Below are positions 1-12,200 of a DNA stretch of 64,000 bases, piece after piece. Where the stretch lies: contig CAOLHI010000080.1 in assembly GCA_948474755.1 (NCBI GenBank), positions 1,012,001 to 1,076,000 on the forward strand, read 5' to 3'. The stretch comes from Ctenosaura bakeri. Taxonomy: Eukaryota; Chordata; Lepidosauria; Squamata; Iguanidae. The translations under genes and the position numbers were made by a program. The notes beneath the pieces were generated by a model. That model saw only the letters and a program-made list of their open reading frames with translations, was not told where the DNA came from and ran no database searches. Each line of letters begins with the position of its first letter. Positions within the stretch are counted from its first letter, which is position 1.

Positions 1-140
1 ATGAAAAATGGACCCCACAAGCCCTGTTGAAAAAAATAGATTTTGTCACAGTAGACTAAGAATGGATTTAGAATGAATATAAAAAATGGATTGAGTTACA
101 ACCAGAGTTCAAAGAGGTTTAATTAAATCAGATACATTAC

Positions 141-3100
141 CCATATCTTTAATCATTATCTCCTCTTCTGTAAATGTGTGAAGTGGAACATGAGTTACTC
201 TATCTTTGCTTAAGTCCAGTAAAACTTCTGGTTCAGAAGATTTATACATGCAGGGGTGAATCATCCAAGAGTGTACACATGGATATGCATTCCATTTCAG
301 CTGTAGACAAAGAATATTTTAAGAAGGAGAGAGGAACAACACTAAGGAAAACCATCTTCATCTAGAGGTTCTAGAAGAAAAAGAGACTTATCTCTTCCGG
401 CAGGCCTACCTAGTCTAGTTTTAATTGTGCTTTTAATTGTAATTTTAATCATACTTTTAATTGTATTTTAATTGTACTTTTAACTATGATATATTTTAAC
501 TATAGTATATTTGTATTAATTGTTCTATGTGTATTTTAACTACGATTTTTAACTCCATCTATTTTGCACCCTGTGTCAAGCTTTGGGGACAGCCAGGTAA
601 CAAAATTTTTATTATTATTATTACTAAAGCTCTCTAGAGGTTGTTGGACTGTAACTCTTAGTAGGTTTAGCCAGAAAAGGCAATAGTAAGAAATTATGAG
701 ACCAAGATGTACAGTTCACTAACATCTGGGCAGCCACATGAGTCCCACTTCTGTATAGAGATAAGACTTCATGACAGACTCTCTGTTGCTCTACAAAGAG
801 CAAGGGCAGAATTGGGTGAAGTGTTAAAAGACATCATATCCCTGTGCTTGGATTGCAACAAAGGAAGGAAGTATGCTTTATTATGCATGATGGAAATGAT
901 GACAGGAAAACTATGTTCAATACACAGTGTTATAAACAGGGTGAAAGCAAAACTCTGTACCAGAATGGGTGACCCTCCAGGTGTTGTTGAATTGCAGCTC
1001 CCATCCACCTTAATCAGCATAGCTAGTGTTGGAAGGTGAGGCGATCTGCACTCTAGCCACAAAACCTGCACAATCATAGCTCTGTTCGCTTAGCCATGTA
1101 TATTCACGTGCATATCCAGCATGCATAGTATAATCCCCACCAGCATCTAGCTGGGTCACAGAAGAGGATCTTGGCTATCATACCCAAGCTTTGGAACACT
1201 TCAGTCCCTGAGGGCTTTCCACTGGCATATGAAGACTTTGCTCTGCAAAGAGGTATTTGATTTACCAAACCATTCCTGCTTTTATTCTTTCTGCAACATT
1301 TATTTCTGAATCTTTTGCCTGATGTCTTTATTTTTCCTTTTTTATATCTTATTGTCCTTTTATTGATTTGTTAGGCTAGAGGCAATCTTGAATATCCATG
1401 ATCCAAAGACCCACTGCACTCCTGAGGATTATCAGGTTGAGTTCCTTATGTGCAATAAAGAGCTTATAGGAAGAACGAGAACTTTCTTTCCAATAGTAAA
1501 ACCTACTCTGCCATGGAGAGGGCAGCATGGAAGAAAAACATTACCTTCATCACCACTTTCTGATCTGATTGCACAAACTACCGTAGGTAAGATGATAGAG
1601 TCATGGCTTCACTTCTCCCCTCCACTACAATCCCTGCTTTGGAATGTGTTGTTAAAGATCAGCTTATAAGCATGAATGCCAAATCAGCAATAGGTCTCGT
1701 ACAGAAAGTTTGGGAGAAACATAATTTGTCAAAGCTGAGATTTTTAATTCTGTTTTTGCTTCTTCGATGTAAGCAGTCTTAATTGTTTTGAGGATCATTT
1801 GTCTTGTTGCTGAGAATACAAAGACCACAACCATAACAATTCCTATGAGATATTTATTTGCATGGAAATGTATTTGTTTTTTTAATATCCTGCCTTTCTC
1901 TTGGCATAGGACTCAAGGCATCTCAGAAACATGTTAAAACAAAAAAACAAAACAAAAAAAGCCCCCTAAAACCTGGTGGTGGTGGTTGTGGTGGTGGTAG
2001 AGGTGGTGATGATGATGACGACGACGACGATGATAACAGGACTAAGTATGCACTAGGACATAATGAATGAAATTCAAGTAAAACTGACCAAACTTAGTTT
2101 CAGGCTTAAACTGGGATGGACTCAGATAATGACTGTTTTCTGGTATCTCTTCAGGCCCTTCGCAAAACTGAGATTTTAAAGAGTCTATTTGATTTTTTTT
2201 TAACTTTATAAAGTGCCATGTACAGCAATGGTACTGTATCGATATTACTGCAATCACAAAAGTAACTTGGAATCAATTTTAGATGAGGTTTTTATCATTT
2301 CATTTCTCTGCCTTAGTCACTGAATTTTACAGTGGTTAAGATAATGCTGTTTTTCTCGTTTTTCTATATTTTTTCGTACCATAGAAAATCTGTTAAAGCA
2401 TTGGTTCTTAACGTTTTCTTTACCGTGGACTCCCTGTAAGTATAATTTGTTGTTAGGGACCCCAAAGACTTAAGTCTTTGAAAACTAGGATTCAAATCCC
2501 TGCTCAGACACTGAGTAACCTTGGGCAAGTCACATTTTGACACTCTCTGAACAAATCTTGCCAAAAAAACCCACATTGTGATTGGTTCACCTTAGAGCTA
2601 CCATAAGTTGGACGTGACTTGCAGGCACACAACAACAAAGTGCTGCTGACAAGGAGAGATTCCTTCTACCCACAATACTTCTCCCCTTTAAAAATTAACT
2701 TACACAACCCTAGGGCAAACTTATCATGGGGATTTTCTTGCCAAGATTTTTTGCCTTTGCCCTCCTCTGAGGCTAAGATAGTGTCTTGCTTGAGGTTACT
2801 GAGTGGGTTTCCATGCCTGAGTGGGGATTCAAGCTTCATCTCCAGAATCATAATTTGGGCATGCGCACAGGCCTGCCGCTGTGTTCCTTTCCTCAGGGAT
2901 GAGGTAGCAGGGGTGTGTGTGCAGGTGCCAAAATGCATATACACCTACCACTTTGTCCCCTGGCGCTCACAACTCCTGCTACTGCAGTTTGGGCACGCAA
3001 ACACACCCACTGCCGCATCCCTGTTGCTGCCACTGCTGTTGGGTGTCCAGCACTAGGGCTTCACAGACTCCCCCTGTGAGGGCTCCCTGGATCCCCAGAC

Positions 3101-5384
3101 CCCAGGTTGAGAAACATTGTGTTAAAAAGATGGAATAGCTGCATAATAGTGTGATAAGCCCTCTATCAGAAAAATGGTTTGAGTATGCAAATTAGTAACC
3201 TTATCTCTGCAATGTTAGGAAGGCATTCAATTTAGCCATGGCTAAATTGAACTATGTCTTTGATGTGCATTAAATCCAAGTGCAACCAGTGATTTCCATG
3301 GTTTAAGCACACTATACCTAAATGACTAGGACTAGGTCACAGGTCATTTTTACAGCACATCAATCCACTTCTGCATGTAAGGGATTTACACTTGGAAGTA
3401 AACAATAGATCAAGGCTGCTCTGTAAAGAGACTACACCTTTGTTGAGGACTAGAAGTTTATGACAGGTCATAGACATGAATAAACTCTTAAACTGCATAG
3501 GAGATGCATGTACCAAGATTTTTGTGGGTATGCGCCTTCAAGTTGCCTGATGACTTATGGTGGCCCCATGAATTTCATGGGGCTTTCTTAGGCAAAGAAT
3601 ACTCAGAAGTAGTTTTGGCAGTTTTAGGTCAATGGAAAAATTAGCACAGGTAAGAGAAGTTGATATCAAACTTACAGAATGCTTTTAAACTACAGAATCT
3701 CACACAGAATTCAATAGATGTCTACTATGCATAATAAGGGTATGTCCTGGAGCTAGGAAATCCAACTGTTTTGCATCCGATCTAATTTTAACATCGTGAA
3801 CACAGTAAGTCAACAAGCAATTTGTTTGTCCATCTGCCTTCAAATTGCTTGTTGACTTACTGTGTGATATGAGTCCTGCTTTCAAGAACATTGCACCATA
3901 AAAACCTATTGCTTCTGAAATCTCCTCTTCTCAGTTATTAAAGGCACAAGAACTCTAGTGCAAAAAGGCTAGTTTTCACATAAAATATCCCTATTCTGAA
4001 TAAGGAATAAATGTAGGAGCCTGCCAGTAATCATGGGTGAATTCAGACAACCACTCATTGAAATGTTCAACATATATGCATTCATAATTACCATTACATA
4101 TATTTATGAAGTCACAACCATACTTTGCCACACTGTTCTATAACTTACGAAGAGACTTACCAAACAAAAACTATCATAATATTGCCTTAGAACTTATCTT
4201 GATAACCAGATTCATTTTGTTACCCCTGTAGGAAGCAGCTATATTTTTTATGTTGAATGGAGCTTACTCAGTGGAAATCATACCCCAGGACTACAGTATG
4301 GGAAATTCAATGTATGGGAAATAAACAATATACACGCTGTTATCAACAATCCTAATGCAAGTTTAGCATATGCTCAAGTCTGCCAGCTGGACCTTTAAAT
4401 TGACAGAAGCCAAATGTACGCAGAGGCCATTTCCGCACTAGCCTGTTATAGCGCGATGATTCCACTTTCAACATCCTCTGGAATCCTGGGGTTTGCAGTT
4501 TCGGGAGGGGCCAGCCGGCCCCTCCCGAAACTGCAAACCCCAGGATTCCAGAGGATGTTGAAAGTGGAATCATCGCACTATAACAGGCTAGTGTGGAAAT
4601 GGCCAGAGCCTCTCCAGCACACACAACCATCACGCTTCCAAATGATGGGTGTTTCCACCATACAGATCTTTATATGCTTGGACCAACTTTTTACCTGTAG
4701 GGGACACACAGAACCCATATTTATACCATGTCAGGTTGTTTGTCCATCTTGGCTGCCATCAACTAACCTGGAAGGCAGGGATTAAAATGTCAGGCCATTT
4801 CCGCACTAGCCTGTTCTAGTGCTATTATTCCACTTTCGACATTCTATGGAATCCTGGGGTTTGCAGTTCCTCCCTAAACTGCAACCTCCAGGATCCCATA
4901 GGATGTTGAAAGTGGAATAATAGCACTAGAACAGGCTAGTGCGGAAACGGCCTTAATCAGAGGCCACATCACTTGCAACCTGATGGAAAAACGAGAGACC
5001 TGCTGCACGCAAAGTTTGGCCATTTCCGCACGAGCCTGTTATAGCGCGATGATCCCACTTTCAACATCGTCTGGAATCCTGGGGTTTGCAGTTTCGGGAG
5101 GGGCCGGCGGCCCCTCCCGAAACTGCAAACCCCAGGATTCCAGACGATGTTGAAAGTGGGATCATCGCGCTATAACAGGCTCGTGCGGAAATGGCCTTTG
5201 TGTTCTCAGCCCCTCAGCTATGTAGCCCTTCTCTCTGTCACCTTTGGCTACCAAGGCGCAGAACCCCAGCCTTGCCTACCATGGCTTAATACCGGCAGGA
5301 TCTGAAACCAGAACACTCGAGCTGGACCTTCTCACTCACCCTTCCACAGCGCCTCAGCACAGACAGCACACCTGCTCCCGCCAT
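141..5384 (-). CDS. ACADSB: ACADSB, short/branched-chain acyl-CoA dehydrogenase (5' part only: exons 1 and 2)
   Basis: This mitochondrial flavoprotein oxidises 2-methylbutyryl-CoA in isoleucine breakdown; only its N-terminus is in the window. Exon 1 (5340-5384) begins at an ATG inside a CpG island and encodes 15 residues, MAGAGVLSVLRRCGR, an arginine-rich start suited to a mitochondrial targeting peptide, followed by a GTGAGT donor. Exon 2 (141-300) follows a TTTGTCTACAG acceptor and reads in phase into a segment containing KSSEPEVLLDLS and HTFTEEEIMIKD, which I match from memory to the human ACADSB segments around KSSQSEALL and QTFTDEEMMIK. Its donor is GTAATG at 140. The catalytic and FAD-binding exons lie beyond position 1. 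A TTTTTTCAACAG at about 18-30 resembles another acceptor, but what follows does not match ACADSB exon 3. The gene is head-to-head with IKZF5, as in human. Exon 2 is well supported; exon 1 rests on position, phase and composition. Confidence 0.85.
1974..2036. repeat. Trinucleotide microsatellite, (GGT)n then (GAT/GAC)n
   Basis: The stretch runs from GGT and GTG triplets into GAT and GAC triplets. It reads as Gly then Asp in one frame, but lies inside an intron, so this is a simple repeat and not a gene. Confidence 0.85.
2440..2640 (+). repeat. Sauria-type SINE (tRNA-headed, Bov-B-tailed), plus orientation
   Basis: It has a degenerate B-box-like GGATTCAAATCC, then CCTTGGGCAAGTCACA, AACAAATCTTGCCAAAAAA and a tail reading CTACCATAAGTTGGACGTGA, ending in AACAACAA. 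That order matches squamate tRNA-derived SINEs whose 3' end resembles Bov-B. The 5' end is diverged and placed approximately. Confidence 0.75.
2690..2858 (-). repeat. Sauria-type SINE, minus orientation
   Basis: The same element in reverse: ATCATGGGGATTTTCTTGCC, CCTCTGAGGCTAAGATAG, GGTTTCCATGCCTGAGTGG and GGGGATTCAAGC. It lies about 50 bp from the plus-oriented copy, so the two form an inverted SINE pair. Confidence 0.8.
3531..3625 (-). repeat. 5S-type Sauria SINE, 3' part, minus orientation
   Basis: Sequence such as TTCATGGGGCTTTCTTAGGC and AATACTCAGAAGTAGTTTTG is the reverse of the middle and tail of the 5S-headed SINE seen more completely at 37965-38172. The 5S-like head is missing. Confidence 0.65.
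3801..3864. repeat. Perfect 24-bp inverted repeat with 16-base loop
   Basis: The arm at 3801-3824 (begins CACAGTAAGTCAACAAGC) is perfectly complementary to the arm at 3841-3864. A transcript of either strand would fold into a short, fully paired hairpin. It lies in ACADSB intron 1. No SINE or MITE signature was seen around it. Confidence 0.85.
4425..4604. mobile_element. Palindromic MITE copy A (180 bp, nearly perfect foldback)
   Basis: The element starts GGCCATTTCCGCACTAGCC and ends with the near-exact reverse complement; the two arms of about 85 bp meet at a CCAGCCGGCCC centre. The flanks both read AGA, suggesting a 3-bp target duplication. Arms differ at few positions, so the insertion looks fairly recent or conversion-maintained. 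It has no coding capacity and is non-autonomous. Confidence 0.85.
4793..4952. mobile_element. Palindromic MITE copy B (160 bp)
   Basis: Same family as copy A, with GGCCATTTCCGCACTAGCC at the left and a mirrored right end carrying one CGG for TGG change. The centre is shorter. Flanks are TCA and TTA, an imperfect 3-bp duplication. Confidence 0.85.
5018..5196. mobile_element. Palindromic MITE copy C (179 bp)
   Basis: An almost perfect foldback, GGCCATTTCCGCACGAGCC to its mirror image, with TTT on both flanks. It is the closest copy to ACADSB exon 1, ending about 145 bp from the donor. Confidence 0.88.
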
Positions 5385-6250
5385 GGCTGCAACCGCCGCT
5401 GACCTGACCAGCGCAAAACTCCCTCCGCTCCCCCTCTCGCTCACTGCCCGCAGCGAAACAAACCCAGTTTTGCGAGTGGGAGTCAAAGAGGTAAGAAAAC
5501 AGTCCCCACTCAACTCTGGCTCCCGTTCGAAGTCTCCAACTGCGTGGCAAGAGCGCTAGCAGCCCCAGCAAGTCCTGTCCTCTGAACAGGATCTAAATTG
5601 TCACTCCGCACCGAGTTAGCTCGGGAGGTTTTCCGCGGACATCAAATGTTTCTATACTTTTTCGTCCCGCACATGCAAGCGCCCTCACGACTGCGCTTGC
5701 GAACCGGAATCTTACGGTAGAACCAGTTAGAGATACACTCTTTGGAGAAAGGCTTCTTAAAGGCTCTGAGCCCAAGGGTTGAGAGGCTGGCCTGAACTCT
5801 CGCGGGACTTGGAAAGGGGAGGACGGTGGTTACGTCTGGGCGCTGGGAGACACAACAAACATGGAGGCGGTAACGACAGGAGTTGGGGGGAGCGGTGGCT
5901 GCCGAGTGCAGCGGAGGTGAGTCGCGGACGCGGTAAGCGCGGGGGGTGCCGGGGGTCCACCTCCGTCGGCCGCTTGGTGCCCCCTGGCTCTGCCTGTGCG
6001 GTCCCTCCTTGCTGCCTTTGACTGGCGGCTTAAGTTCAAAGAGTGCAGGTAGGTCGTTGGCAGAGTTCACCTGGTTGGGGCTGACAGGGCAGGTAAGGCG
6101 TCGGGAGCGGCCCCGGGGGGCAAGGGGGAGGGGCTGGCGTTGTCCCGTTGGAGGGTCTCTTGCGGGCGTCGTGGGCAGGGAGAGTCCACTCGTCTCAGGT
6201 TGGAAACCCGGGTCTTGGAGGGGGCGCCCACGGGTAGAACGATGCCCTTG
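5280..6250. promoter_or_regulatory. CpG-rich bidirectional promoter of ACADSB and IKZF5
   Basis: CpG density rises sharply here against an AT-rich background. Minus-strand ACADSB exon 1 lies at the left side and the plus-strand IKZF5 leader exon, with its GTGAGT donor at 5917, in the middle. No clear TATA box is visible between them. A shared, TATA-less, head-to-head promoter is inferred; start sites are not defined by the sequence alone. Confidence 0.75.
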
Positions 6251-9200
6251 TGCAACGAAGGATAGATTGGGCACCTCTCCTTTTCGGTCACCAGCTGGAA
6301 ATGGGAATACTGACAGTTCCTTGCACCAGGGGAGTGAGGAGAAAGGAAATGCTGTCCATTTCCACACTACATTGTTATAGCGCTATGATTCCACTTTCAA
6401 CATCCTATGGAATCCTGGGGTTTGCCTTTGAGGCCCCTCCCTAAACTGCAAACCCCAGGATTTCCATAGGATGTTGAAAGTGGAATAATAGCGCTATAAC
6501 AAGCTAGTGTGGAAATGGCCTCTGTCTTCCCCACGAAATCAGCCAAAGGCACCCCTCTCTTCTGTTGGCATTTCGTCTCCCTGGTGTCTAGGAGTAGTGC
6601 CGTCCCCTGAACCCTCGGTGTATGTGTTGATACCACAAGAAACTCAGTGTATGTTTTCATACCATTTCCGCACTCGCCTGTTATAGCGCGACGATTCCAC
6701 TTTCAACATCCTCTGGAATCCTGGGGTTTGCAGTTTCTTGTGGTATCAACACATACACCGAGGGTTCAGGGGACGGTACTTTCTTGTAGTATCATTGTGG
6801 TAACAACACATACACCAAGGGTTCAGGGGACGGTACTTTCTTGTGGTATCATTGTGGTATCAACACATACACCGAGGGTTCAGGGGACGGTACTTTCTTG
6901 TGGTATCATTGTGGTATCAACACATACACCGAGGGTTCAGGGGGTGGTACTTTCTTGTGGTATCATTGCGGTATCAACACATACACCGAGGGTTCAGGGG
7001 ACGGTACTTTCTTGTGATATCATTGTGGTATCAACACATACACCGAGGGTTCAGGGGACGGTACTTTCTTGTGGTATCATTGTGGTATCAACACATACAC
7101 CGAGGGTTCAGGGGACGGTACTTTCTTGTGGTATCATTGTGGTATCAACACATACACCGAGGGTTCACGGGACGGTACTTTCTTGTGGTATCATTGTGGT
7201 ATCAACACATACACCGAGGGTTCAGGGGACGGTACTTTCTTGTGGTATCATTGTGGTATCAACACATACACCGAGGGTTCAGGGGACGGTACTTTCTTGT
7301 GGTATCATTGTGGTATCAACACATACACCGAGGGTTCAGGGGATGGTACTTTCTTGTGGTATCATTGTGGTATCAACACATACACCGAGGGTTCAGGGGA
7401 CGGTACTACTCTTGTGGTATCAACACATACACCGCAAGAAATGTGTTGATACCACAAGATACCACAAAAAGTGATCTTCTGAGTTCTTTTTTTAGCAGCC
7501 GCCCTCCCTATGCCCCAAACCGTAGGCTTTCACCGAAATTTTTGGACAGAGATGCTAGCTGTGAGGGCTGCAGTTGATACATGTTTCTTAAGTAGGAGTA
7601 TTGTTATCCAAACTTTAGAAGTAATATAGTACCTGTCCTTCTTGAGATCTCTAATCAGGAAAACAGGGAAGGAAGAGAACCGGGGCTAGTAATATGGTAG
7701 TGGGTGGATGGTCCAGTAGTTCAAGATAAGCTGTGTTGGAAAAATAGGTTTTAACAGAGAAGGAACTAGGAAGGGAGTGTTGCTGGAAGCATAAATTACA
7801 TCCTCACACAGACATATTAACTGAAGAGAGAAATGGACAAAGTGCTGGCAGTGGATGAGTAGCATAGAAAAGGTGTGTAATGAGTAACAATGGAGAAGAT
7901 GCAGAGCCAGTTTTTCTTAACAAGCTTAGGCCATTTCCGCACTAGACTGTTATAGTGCTGTTATTCCATCCTCAAAGGCTCCTCCCTAAACTGCAAACCC
8001 GAGGATTCCATAGGATGTTGAAAATGGAATAACAGCACTATAACAGTCTAGTGCGGAAATGGCCTTAAACAACAGTGTTGCCCCCTTGGTAAACCCTGTC
8101 CCAGGGTCTACAACTTTGATATAAAATTAATCTAACCCACCAGAGAGGTCACCCAGATGCGCACATAGGCAGTAACGGTTGTACGATCGAATGCACCAGG
8201 TCAGACCAGTAAACTCTCCAGTCACATAGCCACAGGAGACCTCGTGTTGTGATAACCCATGGTGGACAAAAGCTCATCAACCTTTAAGGAGTCCACTTGA
8301 AGGGAATAAAAGTGTTCCCTGAAAGTTGGGCACTGGAAGCAATAAAATCTTATGAAATTGATCTCCAGAAACTCAGATCCTTTTATGTAGATGACACCTT
8401 GTTATCTTCTGACAAAATGCCAAGTGTGGAGTTGTTTTTCTTTTCTGTCTCTGTTTGTTTTCCCCGGGAAAGGATTTGCCTTCAAAGTAATTTTTTCCTA
8501 CAAATAGTCCCTGTTTTTGGGATAGTTAGGCTAGGCAAGGCGAAGGGAAGAAGTATGATGCCTCCCAGTCGTACCAACTGACCGGTGCCCCCTCCCGATA
8601 GCTGTGTGATCTCCTCAGTGTCTCTTCACTGAGCTGCTGTCGATCGCTGTTTCCCGAACCAAGGACTTCAGGAAGAGGTGCAGTATCACCCAGACTACAA
8701 ATCCTTCAACAATCTCTCTATCTTATTTCCACTCTTTATTTCTTTTAGCCCTTGGATGCATGTGTGCGTGTTTGTGTTAATGTGAGCTATTACTGTTCAA
8801 TAAAGTCATTCGTTGGACCTTTTAGTGTGATTTCTGACTGAGCCTGACCCCATAAAAATTGGGTAAAAAGACTTGCTAGGTTACCCTGCCTCTCGCATTG
8901 CTGTTGCTTGTGCTCTGTTGAGCTTATTTTCCCCATCACTTGGAACATATTGAGGTGTCCCTCTGGGACCCCCCCCCCGATTTTTATGGTAACAACAGAA
9001 AATGGATCAATCTCTGTTTCATGAAGAAGGTGCCTGTATTTGTCATATGTGCACATTGCCTTTTTGAAAGCATGCATCCTGTATATTTTTCAAATGTAAT
9101 AGGAGAAGCAAGTCACAGGGAAGAGCAATAGAGAGCTTTAAAAATAAGCTATAGAATCTTGAAGGTGATACACTTAGTGGCTAGGAAGTAGCACTGAAAG

Positions 9201-12200
9201 GGAGGGTGATCTTGGTAACAACAGATACATAAATTTAGCAAAAGCATTGCAACTTGCTTAGAAGAGGAAGTATGATGCAACCCAGGGAATAACTATCTTT
9301 GGGCATGAAAAGCTTGAGTTTGGAGAGGGTGGCACAATGGGACTTGGGGAGTTCTTTTGAATGTTAAATCTATGTTCTTTTCCAGCTACCAGCTGAAGTT
9401 CATCTTCTCATTGGTTCTCCCTTCCTGTCTGATGAGTCTTTTTATTTAAAATAATTACATAAAGGCAGCATTAATGTTTTAGATTATAGAGCTAAAGTCA
9501 TTGAGCAAGTATGAAAAAATGAGATGATATGGTCTAACAAGATTGTATCATATTGCAGCTGTTTGGGTCAATGATTTGTACCTTTAGCACTAAGGTTGCA
9601 TAAGGTCATCTGTTCAGCCTCCCTTCAAGTCTCCCTGGTCTTGATCTGCAAAGATGAGAAAATAGGTTGTGCTGCTGGAAAGAACAAGAGTGACAGTACT
9701 GGATAGTTCTTCTTCCACTGTGAAGCTAAAGTCATACTTTACTGCTGAATTAAGCAGTTTTATAGACTATTATTCTATGTCCTTCCTTTAAGCTCCTTAT
9801 TTTTTATATGTTGCTCTTGACTACTTTAACCTGCACCAATGGAATCAGTTGGAATTCTTAACTAGATTATAGGTTTGATTTGTTGCAGGGATGATATACA
9901 GGGTTTTCTCTTACTGATTAAAATCACTTAGTGAAAACAAAGTAACAGATGCAGTATTAATGGAGCTTTAACTTTTGGATTAAAAGTTAAGATTTCTACA
10001 GAACTTCTGTTGTACTTTTTCTCTGTACTAGCATCCAGTGATTTGTCCTGTTTTAACTGGTTATCTCTATACTTAGAAAATCAAATTTCTCTCTAGCAAT
10101 GCAGAGAAATTTTAGGTGTTATGGAAGCGTGCTTCCTTTTGGTTGAGGGGGAGGGGTCCAATCTCCTAGATAGGAGCATCAGATCTACATGCTTGTTGTT
10201 CACAGCCTTGAATATACATTTTGGGTATGTAAATGCTGGCATCAGAATTAAACACCCAACCAATCTGGTACTCACATTTGGTGTTCATGGAGAATAGCCT
10301 TGCTAGGCTATAGGTAGAATGCTGCTGTTTGGAATCTTTACAATGAGATGTCAGTTGAATAAAAATAGCATGTTCCTCTTTTGTTGAAAAGCTATTGCAT
10401 GTCATTATTCATGTTGTTGACAGAAATCAAATCTTCTGCATTAAACTTGATGGAAATTTTGGTGTTTGGGTTTATATGCAAACATGAATGTGAATTCCTA
10501 AACAAAGTTTTATTGTTCTCTTTGGGCTCCATTGTGTATTTATTTCAAGGATAAAATATAGTAGCATAATGCAAGTATCATCCTATATTATTTTAAAGCA
10601 AATGGAACCTACTTTAAGTTTGAAAATATGAAACTTTACGTCTTTACTTCCCTTATTTGTTTTTATCATTGGTCTTAGCAGGTCCATAAAAGTTTATGGC
10701 AGCTCTAGATTTAACTAATAATCACATAAGTTCAATTCCTAAATTATTTATACATGATTCTCTCCTTCTTGTCAGAGTTTCATTTTACAAATAAAACTAC
10801 TACCAAATCTGAAGTCCCAAATTTAGTGTGCAGTGTACTATTTTTGAAATTCTACTCATTTTTCCACTATTGGAACCCATCAACTAAATATAGGCAAGAA
10901 TCCTTGAAAAGAGAATTTCAGGCTGTTGTCATGAAAGAATGCCACTAGACCATGCCTAGTACTAACCTTGAAGAATATTACTGTGCAGCCAGTTAAAAGG
11001 TCGAAGGCTGTGACTACGCCATACAGCTTGTCTTATGGTAATGAACAGAGGTCCCAGTCATGTATTGTGGCCTTGCAAGCATTTAACTGTCTGGAAGTCT
11101 GCCTTAGCTTATCAAGTTCTTGGGGTCCTGGCATATGCTCCTAATATGCCACATTCTTGGGAGAGCAGATGTTGTGCAAGTCTGGCCTCCATTATAAATT
11201 TCTGTAATGGTATGAACCATTTCCCTTACTTATATAGCAAAGTAATAAGGGCCTCTGCCGAGTGCATTTAGTGTCAGGCCACAAAACAATGTGGACATAT
11301 GTCAGCAAAACACTCTAATCTACATGCAAAATGAACAACACTTTTAGAGAAGATGCATAACAGTAAATGCACTGGATAGTACTGTATGTACAGTGACTGA
11401 TTGGCACTGGTTAAAATTGGAAGTTTGTTGTCAATCTGTCCAAACAGTACTACATATTTCACCACAGAGAAGAAAATGTAACTATGTCACAGTAACTAAT
11501 TTCTGAGATTTGTAATTAGTATAGCAGTCAGATCTGATGTTCTCAGCATTATCTGATGTTCTCACCATTATCACCTGAAATGAAAATACCTGATAATTAT
11601 TTAAGAATGTTTGACTAGTCAATGCCTTAATATGAAAACGGTTGTATTGTTGGTTCATTGCTTTTTTTTAAGTTAGTTGAGATTGATCTTTTTATATCAA
11701 ATATTAAGCTATCACGTTTCCCCATGGAAAGGATCATGTGGCAGGACCTCTAGCCTAGATGTCATCTACTTTGGCCCTACTCATCTTGGGGATAGGTATG
11801 CTTCTATTGAAAATTTTCTCTTTGTTCTGCTGTTACTTCTGAAGTTGTGATGCTATTAGCCCTCTGGCATGCAAATTAGGCATAAGATGTGAGCAGGTTT
11901 ATTTGAAGCCTCATTTCACTAGGAATTAGTCTTCCTTGAAACTTATAGAGTGGCTGGGTATCAAGTTGTTAAGTATGTAAATCAAATTTAGCTTTTAATA
12001 CAAATATGTATCTTACTCTTATTTTCTATAGACTGACCAGAAAGGAGTTAAACAGAAGCATGTATTTCCATGTATGATGAAACACATATTTCAAAAATGG
12101 ATATTTGATGTATATTTCAGTGATTTAAAGCTGACTTGCATCATTAAGGTAAACCTCCTTTTAAGAACTTTTAAAGGATCCTTATCTTACTTCATCAGAA

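Larger units (their letters stand above)
301..5339 (-). other. ACADSB intron 1 with SINEs, a perfect hairpin and three palindromic MITEs
   Basis: No coding signal was found here besides short chance frames. The intron holds trinucleotide repeats near 2 kb, two tRNA-headed SINEs and one 5S-type SINE tail (2.44-3.62 kb), a perfect 24-bp inverted repeat at 3801-3864 and three palindromic MITE copies at 4425-5196. Around 980-1040 there is a phrase resembling old reptile repeats (a CAGCTCCCATCC motif); I could not classify it. Confidence 0.6.

Noticed and set aside
1..30. Possible ACADSB exon 3 after the TTTTTTCAACAG at the left edge
   Set aside because: The acceptor-like sequence is good, but the following bases do not encode the expected residues in the phase set by exon 2; too little sequence remains to judge.
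4352..4785. Frames over MITE copy A on both strands with similar peptides
   Set aside because: The palindrome makes both strands encode the same peptide; this is an artefact of the foldback.
5642..6367. A 241-residue minus-strand frame over the bidirectional promoter
   Set aside because: It is a GC-rich CpG-island frame with low-complexity Pro/Arg/Ser composition, crossing the IKZF5 leader on the other strand. No family match and no splice support.
6647..7577. Long repetitive proteins of 126-275 residues across the minisatellite
   Set aside because: They arise because the 57-bp unit is a multiple of three and has no stop in the three forward frames; there is no gene context, and the array lies in an intron.
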